64,000 nt of DNA from the NCBI GenBank assembly GCA_046091665.1, contig JBJTCD010000017.1, forward strand, positions 28,125-92,124, written 5' to 3'. A model generated the notes under the pieces. That model ran no database searches. It was not told where the DNA came from and was given only the letters and a program-made list of their open reading frames with translations. The translations under genes were made by a program, and so were the position numbers. The DNA comes from CAIUPE01 sp046091665. Its GTDB lineage: Bacteria; Pseudomonadota; Alphaproteobacteria; Rhizobiales; Beijerinckiaceae. This document shows, piece by piece, positions 1 to 6,975 of the stretch (position 1 is the stretch's first letter; each line of letters begins with the position of its first letter).

Positions 1-2
1 CC

Positions 3-362
3 ATTGCCAAGATCCCGCCGGAAAAACGCAAAATCGTCACCAGCCATGATGCATTCGGTTATTTTGAAAAAGCTTATGGTCTCAAAATGATCGCACCACT
101 GGGCGTCGGCCGCGAGTCGCAGCCCTCAGCCAAAGACATGGCTCGGATCATCCGGCAAATCCGCGATGAAGCCATACCGGCAATTTTTCTCGAAACCGCC
201 ATTGACCCCCGCTTGGCCGAGCAACTTGCCAGTGAAACAGGGGTAAAAATTGGCGGAACACTTTATGCGGACATGCTATCCCAAAAAAATGGTCCGGCGG
301 GGACTTACATCACGATGATGGAAACCAATATAAGAACCCTGACAGACGCCCTCACACGCTGA
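3..362 (+). CDS. Zinc/manganese ABC transporter substrate-binding protein, C-terminal part
   Basis: The reading frame is open from the left edge, so the gene starts before the window; about 119 C-terminal residues are visible. Near the edge it reads KIVTSHDAFGYFEKAYGL, the highly conserved metal-ligand His segment of cluster A-I (ZnuA/TroA-type) periplasmic binding proteins. Next come a helical stretch and a short C-terminal strand with FLETAIDPRLAEQLA. By family, this protein captures Zn2+ or Mn2+ in the periplasm and hands it to an ABC permease. Only 33 bases separate it from a COG0523 metallochaperone gene on the same strand, which favours zinc and a shared transcript. The permease and ATPase genes are not visible and would lie to the left. 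The metal specificity cannot be read from this fragment. Confidence 0.88.
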   Translation: MAKIPPEKRKIVTSHDAFGYFEKAYGLKMIAPLGVGRESQPSAKDMARIIRQIRDEAIPAIFLETAIDPRLAEQLASETGVKIGGTLYADMLSQKNGPAGTYITMMETNIRTLTDALTR

Positions 363-395
363 GAGCTCGACCCTTCTATCCTATTGGAGCCTCCT

Positions 396-1355
396 ATGTC
401 CGAGAAAATCCCTGTTACCGTTCTCACCGGCTATCTCGGCGCCGGAAAGACCACTTTGCTCAATCGGATTTTGACAGAACCGCATGGCAAGAAATTCGCC
501 GTAATCGTCAATGAATTTGGCGAGATCGGCATCGATAATGATCTTGTGGTCGGCGCCGATGAAGAAGTCTTCGAGATGAATAATGGGTGCATTTGCTGCA
601 CGGTGCGCGGTGACCTCATCCGCATCATCGAAGGCTTGATGAAACGCAAAGGCAAATTCGATGCGATCATTGTCGAGACCACAGGCCTTGCCGATCCGGC
701 GCCGGTCGCGCAAACATTCTTCGTCGATGAGGATGTTTCCTCAAAAGCGCGTCTTGATGCGGTTGTGACAGTCGTTGACGCGCGCTGGCTTAAAGAACAA
801 TTGCATGATGCACCGGAAGTGAAGAACCAGATCGCCTTTGCCGATGTCATCATCATCAACAAAACCGATCTCGTGACAGCCGAAGAGCTTGCAGAGGTCG
901 AACGGCAAATTCGTTCAGTCAATGCCTACGCAACAATCCATAAGACTACGAAATCCGTCGTGCCGCTCGACGCGGTTCTCGGCAAAAATGCATTCGATCT
1001 TGATCGCATTCTCGATATCGCGCCGGAATTTCTGGAAGATGTCCATGTGCATCACGACACAAGCGTGAAATCGATTGCAATCAATATCCAAGGCGATATT
1101 GATCCCGATAAATTCATGCCATGGATTTCGAATTTCACACAAAAGGAAGGTCCGAATATCTTACGGTGCAAAGGTATCCTTTCCTTCAAAAACGAGCCCA
1201 AGCGTTTTGTGTTCCAAGGCGTTCATATGATTCTTGATGGCGATCTGCAGCGTGAATGGAAACCTGAAGAAACACGCCAATCAAAAATGGTGTTCATCGG
1301 TCATAAACTCAATCGTGCAGCCATCGAACAAGCCGTTGAGGCCTGCCGCGTATGA
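396..1355 (+). CDS. COG0523 (CobW/ZigA-type) GTPase, putative zinc metallochaperone
   Basis: The protein has 319 residues, normal for the G3E P-loop GTPase family that inserts or delivers metals. The Walker A motif GYLGAGKT is at residues 12-19, the signature metal-binding CxCC (C65-I-C67-C68) follows the switch region, and the guanine-specificity motif NKTD is at about 155-158. The C-terminal half is a CobW_C domain with His-rich HVHHD at the junction. The frame opens earlier with a TTG, but a GGAG sits six bases before the ATG at 396, so I start there. Position downstream of a ZnuA-like protein and overlapping a WD40 gene by four bases (ATGA) suggests a zinc-homeostasis transcript. No Zur site can be judged here because the promoter lies upstream of the window or of the preceding gene. 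Confidence 0.9.
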   Translation: MSEKIPVTVLTGYLGAGKTTLLNRILTEPHGKKFAVIVNEFGEIGIDNDLVVGADEEVFEMNNGCICCTVRGDLIRIIEGLMKRKGKFDAIIVETTGLADPAPVAQTFFVDEDVSSKARLDAVVTVVDARWLKEQLHDAPEVKNQIAFADVIIINKTDLVTAEELAEVERQIRSVNAYATIHKTTKSVVPLDAVLGKNAFDLDRILDIAPEFLEDVHVHHDTSVKSIAINIQGDIDPDKFMPWISNFTQKEGPNILRCKGILSFKNEPKRFVFQGVHMILDGDLQREWKPEETRQSKMVFIGHKLNRAAIEQAVEACRV

Positions 1356-2341
1356 ATGATACGTCGCAATCTCTAACGACCCGCGTCGAGCCGCTCAAAG
1401 CCGACGCGCATATTGTTCTGGCGACCTTCTTAAATGATGAGCCCGCGCTGATTCTGGCTGATGGACAAATTGTTTTCGGCGCTGATCGGATCACGCCTCA
1501 TGGCGAAAGTGCTATTCTTGTTGCGGCCTGTGACGGCACGCGCCTGATCACCGGTGGCGATGATGGTAGGATTTTTTTGCTCAATGCAAAAGACAGTATC
1601 ATTGAAGTTGGCAATGAAAAGGGCCGATGGATTGACGCTATAGCGCTCGGCCCCGCGCAAAGCATCGCTTGGTCAACGGGTAAAAAAGTTATTGCCCGTG
1701 ATGGCAAAGGCCAACTCAAAGAATGGACCGCGCCCTCAACGGCACAAGGTTTAGCATTCGCACGGAAAGGCTATCGTCTCGGAATCGCTCATTATAATGG
1801 CGCGAGCTTTTGGTTTCCAAACACGGAAGGCAAACCCGAATTTCGTGAATGGAAAGGCTCTCATCTCGATATTACATTTTCTGATGATGGCCGCTTTGTT
1901 GTGACGTCGATGCAAGAGAATACATTGCATGGATGGCGTTTGGCTGATGGCAAAGATATGCGCATGTCCGGCTATCCTTCAAAGACGCGGAGCTTCTCTT
2001 GGTCGCATGATGGACATTGGCTTGCAACATCGGGCGCTGATGCCGCTGTCATCTGGCCTTTCAAAGATAAAGATGGACCCATGGGCAAAGCCCCGCGCGA
2101 ATGCGGCGTGAGACATGCGAAAGTCTCAAGCGTGGCCTTTCATCCACGTGCGCTTGTTGTCGCGATCGGCTATGAAGATGGATGCATTCTTCTTTGTCGT
2201 CTCACCGACGCCGCTGAACTTCTTGTGCGCGCTTCGCAAAAAGATGATGGCAAAATCACGTCCATGTCTTGGGATAAAACTGGCGCACGGATGATCTTCG
2301 GATCGGAAAATGGCGCAGCAGGTGTCTTGACTCTACCTTGA
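1352..2341 (+). CDS. WD40-repeat beta-propeller protein
   Basis: 329 residues with repeated propeller-blade motifs such as LITGGDDGRIFLLN, LGIAHYNGASFWF, WLATSGADAAVIWPF and VVAIGYEDGCILL, about seven blades, ending in GSENGAAGVLTLP. There is no signal peptide, so it is probably cytosolic. The ATG overlaps the stop of the COG0523 GTPase by four bases, which implies translational coupling. WD40 proteins are scaffolds without a fixed reaction. Pairing with a metallochaperone suggests a partner or target in zinc allocation, but that is inference. It is the last gene of the plus-strand set and converges on the toxin-antitoxin genes, whose stop lies three bases away. Confidence 0.85.
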   Translation: MNDTSQSLTTRVEPLKADAHIVLATFLNDEPALILADGQIVFGADRITPHGESAILVAACDGTRLITGGDDGRIFLLNAKDSIIEVGNEKGRWIDAIALGPAQSIAWSTGKKVIARDGKGQLKEWTAPSTAQGLAFARKGYRLGIAHYNGASFWFPNTEGKPEFREWKGSHLDITFSDDGRFVVTSMQENTLHGWRLADGKDMRMSGYPSKTRSFSWSHDGHWLATSGADAAVIWPFKDKDGPMGKAPRECGVRHAKVSSVAFHPRALVVAIGYEDGCILLCRLTDAAELLVRASQKDDGKITSMSWDKTGARMIFGSENGAAGVLTLP

Positions 2342-2344
2342 TCA

Positions 2345-2755
2345 TTACAAAGCAAGAGTAACGGCCGACGCTTTACAGGCACGCGCGAGTGCATCATCCA
2401 ATGTCGCAAGCGGCACGCGCATACGCTGAGCGAGTTCGAGATAAGCCGCATCATAGACTGTGAGAGAATGAAGATCGGCGAGCGCTATTGTTACATTCCA
2501 AATTTCATCGACACCATCGAAATCAACAACAATCGGCAAGGATCTCAGTTTTTCAAAACAGCCGGCGCGATATTTTGTATCAATCCTCTTACGCTTGATG
2601 GCCATTTGAAGTCCATTAGCGACTTCATATCTCCAAATCAGCGGCGCGATTGCGCCTTCTTTTGAAACACGATCAATTATCGCAAGAATCGATGCTGTCT
2701 GCTCATCTTCAAAGAGCCAAGCGAGTGTCAGCGAGGCATCAATCGCGATGGTCAT
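2345..2755 (-). CDS. PIN-domain toxin (VapC family)
   Basis: 136 residues, the usual size for VapC. The acidic residues expected for the PIN RNase active site are present: D6 in the opening strand (IAIDAS), E44 (RYEVAN), D102 (VYDAAY) and D120/D121 (LATLDD). VapC toxins are Mg2+-dependent endoribonucleases that inhibit translation until bound by their antitoxin. The start overlaps the stop of the upstream antitoxin by four bases, as in a coupled two-gene operon. Its 3' end almost abuts the WD40 gene (convergent). The target RNA cannot be predicted. Confidence 0.9.
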   Translation of the reverse strand: MTIAIDASLTLAWLFEDEQTASILAIIDRVSKEGAIAPLIWRYEVANGLQMAIKRKRIDTKYRAGCFEKLRSLPIVVDFDGVDEIWNVTIALADLHSLTVYDAAYLELAQRMRVPLATLDDALARACKASAVTLAL

Positions 2756-3003
2756 TTACGACCTTCTTCAATCAGTTCCTTGATCGAAATGCCGTTAAGC
2801 GTAACCCCCTTCGCCATTTGTCGAAATTCTTCAACGAGTTTTTTGGCTTCTTCAGGCGTGCGTTTTTTACTCACTGATGATTCTGCCACGAGCCGCGCAA
2901 CAGGCTTTCCATGCCGCGTAACGACGACTTCTTCGCCCTGTTCGACAAGGTCAAGCAGCGTCCCGAATTTGTTCTTGGCGTCAAAAGCGGAAAACTGGCG
3001 CAT
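2752..3003 (-). CDS. Antitoxin of the Phd/YefM family
   Basis: 83 residues. The N-terminal half (FSAFDAKNKFGTLLDLVEQGEEVVVTRHGKPVARL) is the classical prevent-host-death fold that binds DNA as a dimer; the C-terminal half is charged and helical and should wrap the toxin. The ribosome site GAGGAG lies close upstream of the ATG at 3003. It precedes the PIN toxin with a four-base overlap, so the pair forms a type II addiction module. It is probably autorepressed through the tandem AAGCTAGCTT palindromes 18 bases upstream of the start. Confidence 0.9.
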   Translation of the reverse strand: MRQFSAFDAKNKFGTLLDLVEQGEEVVVTRHGKPVARLVAESSVSKKRTPEEAKKLVEEFRQMAKGVTLNGISIKELIEEGRK

Positions 3004-3020
3004 CGCTCTCTCCTCAAATT

Positions 3021-3040
3021 AAGCTAGCTTAAGCTAGCTT
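3021..3040 (-). promoter_or_regulatory. Tandem palindromic operator of the Phd/VapC pair
   Basis: Two adjacent copies of the perfect 10-bp palindrome AAGCTAGCTT (3021-3030 and 3031-3040), followed by an AT palindrome AAATTTAAAT at 3041-3050. They lie directly upstream of the antitoxin start. A possible -35 (TTGTCT) and -10 (TAGCTT) with 17-bp spacing overlap them on the minus strand. Tandem half-sites fit cooperative binding of antitoxin dimers. The function is inferred. Confidence 0.7.
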
Positions 3041-3059
3041 AAATTTAAATTTTAGACAA

Positions 3060-3087
3060 GAAAAAGGGCGGGCCACAAGGCCCACCC
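3060..3087 (-). terminator. Rho-independent terminator of the homospermidine synthase transcript
   Basis: Read on the minus strand, GGGTGGGCC-ttgt-GGCCCGCCC forms a 9-bp stem with one G-T wobble pair and is followed directly by TTTTTCTT. It lies 39 bases beyond the hss stop and just before the promoter/operator of the toxin-antitoxin pair, so it insulates the two transcripts. Confidence 0.85.
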
Positions 3088-3125
3088 TCGAGAGAGATGG
3101 CTCGAAAACCTAGGCTAAGGTCTTG

Positions 3126-4559
3126 TTATCGCACAAGAACATTCCGGAACTGCCAGGGATCACGCTCGTCAATATCTTCTGGAAAGAGACCCGGACGAGC
3201 AACAAGCGGCGTCCAGTCTGTATAATGACCTTCGACCGGCCCGAGATAAGGCCTTTGCACTTCGAGGCAGCGACGGAAATCGAGATCATCCGCTTCAACA
3301 ATTCCGGCATTCGGATTTTCAATGGCCCACACCATGCCCGCGAGCACGGCTGAGGTGACCTGAAGGCCTGTTGCATTTTGATAAGGCGCAAGTTTGCGCG
3401 TCTCTTCAATTGAAAGACGCGAACCATACCAATAGGCGTTTTTCTTATGCCCGTAGAGCAATACGCCTAATTCATCGACGCCATCAACAATTTCATTCTC
3501 GTCAAGAATTTTCCATTCAGGCTGACGTTCACCGGCGCTGCCAAACATTTCATGCAGCGAAAGCACAGCGTCATCGCAAGGATGGTAAGCATAATGACAT
3601 GTTGGACGATAGATCGCTTTGCCGCCCGCATCACGCACGGTGAAATAATCAGCAATCGAAATAGATTCATTATGTGTGACGAGAAAACCGAATTGTCCTT
3701 GCGCCGTTGGCGTCCATGTTCTCACGCGTGTATTCGCACCCGGCTGCAAGAGATAAATCGCTGCGCCACAGCCACTCTCATGCGTGCGGCCATTTTCAGG
3801 CATCCACGCTTCATGCGTACCCCAGCCGAGTTCAGCCGGTTGCAACCCTTCTGAAACAAATCCTTCAACCGACCATGTATTGACAAACATGCCACGTGGC
3901 TTTGGATTTTTTGCGCGTTGTGTATCACGCTCGGCAATATGAATGCCTTTCACACCTAAGCGATGCGCCAAAGACGCCCACTCATCACGTGTTTTCGGTT
4001 CATGCCCATCGAGAGCAAGATCGCTTTTGAGATTCAACAGCGCTTGTTTTACAAACCATGACACCATTCCGGGATTGGCACCGCAGCAGGAGATCGCCGT
4101 TGTTCCGCCGGGTGAACGGCGACGCAGATCGAGAATGGATTCGCGCAAGGCATAATTGGAGCGCGCAGCCGGACCTTTCGACTGATCGAAATAAAAACCG
4201 ATCCACGGTTCAACGACAGTGTCGATATAGAGAGCATTAATCGAACGGCAGAAATCCATGATGTCATGCGATGATGTATCAACCGAGAGATTGACGCAGA
4301 AGCCTTGCCCCCCACCTACAGTCAAAAGCGGTTGCAGCAATGTTTTGTAATTCTCGCGTGTCACCGCCTGCTGAATGAATTTGATGCCGCGTTCATCAAG
4401 CAATTTGCGATCAGCATCGGAAGGATCAATGACCACAAGACGCGATTTATCGTGACCAATATGGCGTTCGATGAGCGGTAAGACGCCACGGCCGATGGAG
4501 CCGAAGCCGATGATCACAATTGGTCCGTCAACACGCGCGAGAATGGTCGATGCTGTCAC
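3126..4559 (-). CDS. hss: Homospermidine synthase
   Basis: Starting at the GTG at 4559 gives 477 residues, the length known for the Blastochloris viridis enzyme. The upstream in-frame TTG (4577) overlaps the GGAGGG ribosome site and is less likely. The enzyme makes sym-homospermidine from putrescine (two putrescines, or spermidine plus putrescine) with NAD+ as a tightly bound hydride carrier. The Rossmann motif GFGSIGRG is near residue 20, and saccharopine-dehydrogenase-like segments such as CCGANPGMVSWFVKQAL follow. It is downstream of an acetyltransferase and ornithine decarboxylase on the same strand, so putrescine is supplied by its neighbour. A strong terminator follows it. Cytosolic. 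Confidence 0.95.
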   Translation of the reverse strand: MTASTILARVDGPIVIIGFGSIGRGVLPLIERHIGHDKSRLVVIDPSDADRKLLDERGIKFIQQAVTRENYKTLLQPLLTVGGGQGFCVNLSVDTSSHDIMDFCRSINALYIDTVVEPWIGFYFDQSKGPAARSNYALRESILDLRRRSPGGTTAISCCGANPGMVSWFVKQALLNLKSDLALDGHEPKTRDEWASLAHRLGVKGIHIAERDTQRAKNPKPRGMFVNTWSVEGFVSEGLQPAELGWGTHEAWMPENGRTHESGCGAAIYLLQPGANTRVRTWTPTAQGQFGFLVTHNESISIADYFTVRDAGGKAIYRPTCHYAYHPCDDAVLSLHEMFGSAGERQPEWKILDENEIVDGVDELGVLLYGHKKNAYWYGSRLSIEETRKLAPYQNATGLQVTSAVLAGMVWAIENPNAGIVEADDLDFRRCLEVQRPYLGPVEGHYTDWTPLVARPGLFPEDIDERDPWQFRNVLVR

Positions 4560-4648
4560 GATTGGGGTTCCCTCCAACTCTACTTAAAAAAACACACGGA
4601 TAAGCGTGCCAATGATCCGGTTTATGATTTGGCGTCAAGAGGCGGCGA

Positions 4649-5203
4649 TCAAGCCGCCCGCGCGATGGGGAAAAGGCGGGTTTTGGCTACAGAACGCGCG
4701 CGAACCATGAGAGGTTCACCCGTGGGGACCACCATACCGCTTTGATTTGAAAGTGCGCCTGTTACGAATTCAAGGCCCAAGAAACGTTCACGATCAACCG
4801 GCCCCGGAAGATCAATCCCTGACATGACGCTCTTTGAGAAACCAAAGCGGGCATAATAGTTTTCATCGCCGACAAGTATAATGGCTTTATGCCCCTGAAC
4901 GCTCGCGCGATTAAGCGCTGTGCGTGCAAGGCGTGAACCAACGCCACGAGATTGATGTGACGTTGCAACGGCGAGAGGCCCGAGCAGCAAAGCTGCTTCA
5001 CCATTGATTGCGACATGCCAAAGCCGCACAGTGCCAACCACGCAGCCATGATCATCCGCAATCAAAGATAAACCGCGCGCGGGCATACGGTTTTCACGAA
5101 GTCGTTCGCATGTCTTTTCATGACGATCCATGCCGAAGGCATCATCAAGAAGCGCTTCGCGCGCAGAGACATCACGAGCCGTTTCAGAACGAATTGAAAT
5201 CAT
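4649..5203 (-). CDS. GNAT N-acetyltransferase between ODC and homospermidine synthase genes
   Basis: 184 residues. A GNAT core is visible: LLGPLAVATSHQSRGVGSRL carries the acetyl-CoA pyrophosphate-binding Q/RxxGxG motif, and NYYARFGF is the motif B signature. The family resembles YhbS-type acetyltransferases. The substrate is not known from sequence. The fixed position between ornithine decarboxylase and homospermidine synthase makes a polyamine or related amine plausible, but this is context only. An inverted repeat (GGCGGC/GCCGCC, 4641-4658) overlaps its stop codon. An alternative is acetylation of a protein or an amino acid. Confidence 0.85.
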   Translation of the reverse strand: MISIRSETARDVSAREALLDDAFGMDRHEKTCERLRENRMPARGLSLIADDHGCVVGTVRLWHVAINGEAALLLGPLAVATSHQSRGVGSRLARTALNRASVQGHKAIILVGDENYYARFGFSKSVMSGIDLPGPVDRERFLGLEFVTGALSNQSGMVVPTGEPLMVRARSVAKTRLFPIARAA

Positions 5204-5275
5204 CGCAAACTCCTTCCCCTTACTCTCATCAGAGAGAAGGGCGTTTCAATGGTCGATATGTGACTTAAAGAAACA

Positions 5276-5297
5276 GGAGACCGGCTTGCCGGGCTCC
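5276..5297 (-). terminator. Possible terminator or attenuator after ornithine decarboxylase
   Basis: On the minus strand GGAG-C-CCGGC-aa-GCCGG-T-CTCC forms a stem with one mismatch, followed by the T-rich but interrupted TGTTTCTTTAAG. It lies 27 bases past the odc stop and before the acetyltransferase gene. Readthrough is plausible because the T tract is weak. Confidence 0.5.
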
Positions 5298-5323
5298 GAG
5301 GATTTAAAAACGCATAAGCGCGA

Positions 5324-6454
5324 TCAAATTGTATAAGAGCGCAAAGGCGGAAAGCCGTTAAAGGCCACAGCTGAATAAGTAGTCGTGTAAGCGCCCGTGC
5401 CTTCAATCAAAACCTTGTCGCCAATCTCAAGCGAGACAGGGAGAAGATAAGGTGTCTTCTCATACAACACGTCGGCTGAATCGCATGTTGGGCCTGCAAG
5501 CACACAAGGTGTCATCTCAGCACCATCATGGCGTGTGCGGATCGGATACCGAATGGCTTCATCCATCGTCTCTGCAAGACCGCCAAATTTGCCGATGTCG
5601 AGATAAACCCAACGCACATCATCTTCTTCCGACTTCTTCGAAATCAGAACAACTTCTGCTTCGATCACACCGGCATTGCCGACCATGCCGCGACCGGGCT
5701 CGATGATTGTTTCAGGCATGTGATTGCCGAAATGTTTCACAAGACCGCGATAAATCGCGTCACCATAATTCTCAACACCGGGGACGGGTTTCAAATAACG
5801 CGTCGGGAAGCCACCGCCGAGATTGACCATCGAGAGATGAATGCCGCGCTCGGCGCATTCTTTGAAAATCGCCGACGAAGAAGCAAGCGCTTGATCCCAC
5901 GCATCAACATTGCCTTGCTGCGAGCCGACATGGAATGACACGCCATAGGCTTCGAGGCCCAAGCGATGCGCATGTTCAAGCACATCGGTTGCCATTTCAG
6001 GAACACAACCGAATTTACGCGAGAGCGGCCATTCTGCACCTGCGCCATCACAAAGGATGCGGCAGAACACGCGCGACTCTGGTGCCACGCGCGCAATCTT
6101 TTCAACTTCTGCTTTGCAATCAACCGCGAAGAGACGCACGCCAAGCGTAAACGCGGTTTCGATATCGCGCTCTTTCTTGATCGTGTTACCGAAGGAAATA
6201 CGATCCGCCGTGGCACCCGCCGCGAGCGCCATTTCAATTTCGGCGACAGACGCTGTGTCAAAGCAAGAACCGAGTGAAGCGAGTAAACGCAGGATCTGCG
6301 GATCGGGATTGGCCTTCACCGCATAAAACACGCGCGTGTCAGGAAGCGAGCGCGCAAAGGCATTGTAATTGTCGCGAACGACATCGAGATCGACAACAAC
6401 GCAAGGACCGTCCTCACGTCGGGTGCGCAAAAATTCACGAATACGTGCGGTCAT
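5324..6454 (-). CDS. Ornithine/lysine decarboxylase, eukaryotic-like fold type III
   Basis: 376 residues, matching the group IV decarboxylase family of alphaproteobacteria. The PLP-binding Lys47 lies in FYAVKANPD. The active-site Cys at about 324 (GPTCDSADVL) and the C-terminal GAYTTTYS complete the composite dimer site. It converts ornithine (possibly also lysine) to putrescine (or cadaverine). A strong GGAGGAG ribosome site precedes the ATG at 6454. About 400 bases of structured leader of the speF type separate the gene from its promoter, so control is likely post-transcriptional and responsive to polyamines. Downstream genes are an acetyltransferase and homospermidine synthase. Confidence 0.93.
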   Translation of the reverse strand: MTARIREFLRTRREDGPCVVVDLDVVRDNYNAFARSLPDTRVFYAVKANPDPQILRLLASLGSCFDTASVAEIEMALAAGATADRISFGNTIKKERDIETAFTLGVRLFAVDCKAEVEKIARVAPESRVFCRILCDGAGAEWPLSRKFGCVPEMATDVLEHAHRLGLEAYGVSFHVGSQQGNVDAWDQALASSSAIFKECAERGIHLSMVNLGGGFPTRYLKPVPGVENYGDAIYRGLVKHFGNHMPETIIEPGRGMVGNAGVIEAEVVLISKKSEEDDVRWVYLDIGKFGGLAETMDEAIRYPIRTRHDGAEMTPCVLAGPTCDSADVLYEKTPYLLPVSLEIGDKVLIEGTGAYTTTYSAVAFNGFPPLRSYTI

Positions 6455-6855
6455 GGCACGAACTCCTCCACTGGGAAGCCATGAAAGGCTTCAGGTTGCA
6501 AAAGCCCCGGCTGTTGCATCGCCACCCCGACGCGTTGGAGACGCGAGGTTTCAATGGTCAAGCCGCTGTTGCTGCCGTGGATTGGAAGGAGTCTCCCTCC
6601 GCACGCCTGGCAAAGATGGACAAGCCTCTTCGGATTCCATGCCTTTGGAGGGCACAGAGAGACCAAAAAAGCCCGCTCCGTCGTTGCTTTAAGTCGCGTC
6701 CCTCGGGGAGAACGAGGTACGCCGGTTTCGCCTCCGGCTGCCGATTGATTATCGGATCCATCGAGAAGACTGATGGACCCGGGCGGCTGTCCGGCCTCTT
6801 GTCCGGATGCCCACCAACCGACACACGACCACAGGCACGTGCGAAATTGGGCAAG
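6455..6855 (-). ncRNA. speF-type structured 5' leader of ornithine decarboxylase
   Basis: This roughly 400-nt region lies between a promoter candidate and the decarboxylase start and holds no convincing gene. On the minus strand it contains a run of hairpins: TCCGG/CCGGA (about 6794-6812), GGTCCATC/GATGGATCC (about 6754-6779), CCGG/CCGG around a GGCGAA loop (about 6722-6740), and CCTCG/CGAGG (about 6700-6718). A conserved-looking single-stranded block with GACTTAAAGCAACGACGG follows. A motif of this length and position is known upstream of ornithine decarboxylase in alphaproteobacteria (speF motif, described by Corbino and colleagues). The assignment rests on position, size and hairpins; I could not run the covariance model. 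Ligand unknown. Confidence 0.7.
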
Positions 6856-6859
6856 GGCG

Positions 6860-6888
6860 GAATTAGGGTTATCGCACCCCCAATGCAA
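6860..6888 (-). promoter_or_regulatory. Promoter candidate for the ornithine decarboxylase leader
   Basis: Minus-strand -35 TTGCAT (6883-6888) and -10 TAATTC (6860-6865) are separated by 17 bp. Transcription would start near 6853 and give a leader of about 400 nt. Confidence 0.5.
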
Positions 6889-6975
6889 GTGTTTTTTTCG
6901 TCACAAATCTGTCTAACTGCAAAAAAATCTGCGGACGGAGTTCACGAAAGGGAAAAGAAGGGAGGGGCGATGCCC

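Noticed and set aside
4641..4658. GGCGGC/GCCGCC inverted repeat at the acetyltransferase stop, considered as a terminator.
   Set aside because: No T tract follows on the minus strand, and hss downstream has no promoter that I can see, so readthrough is expected.
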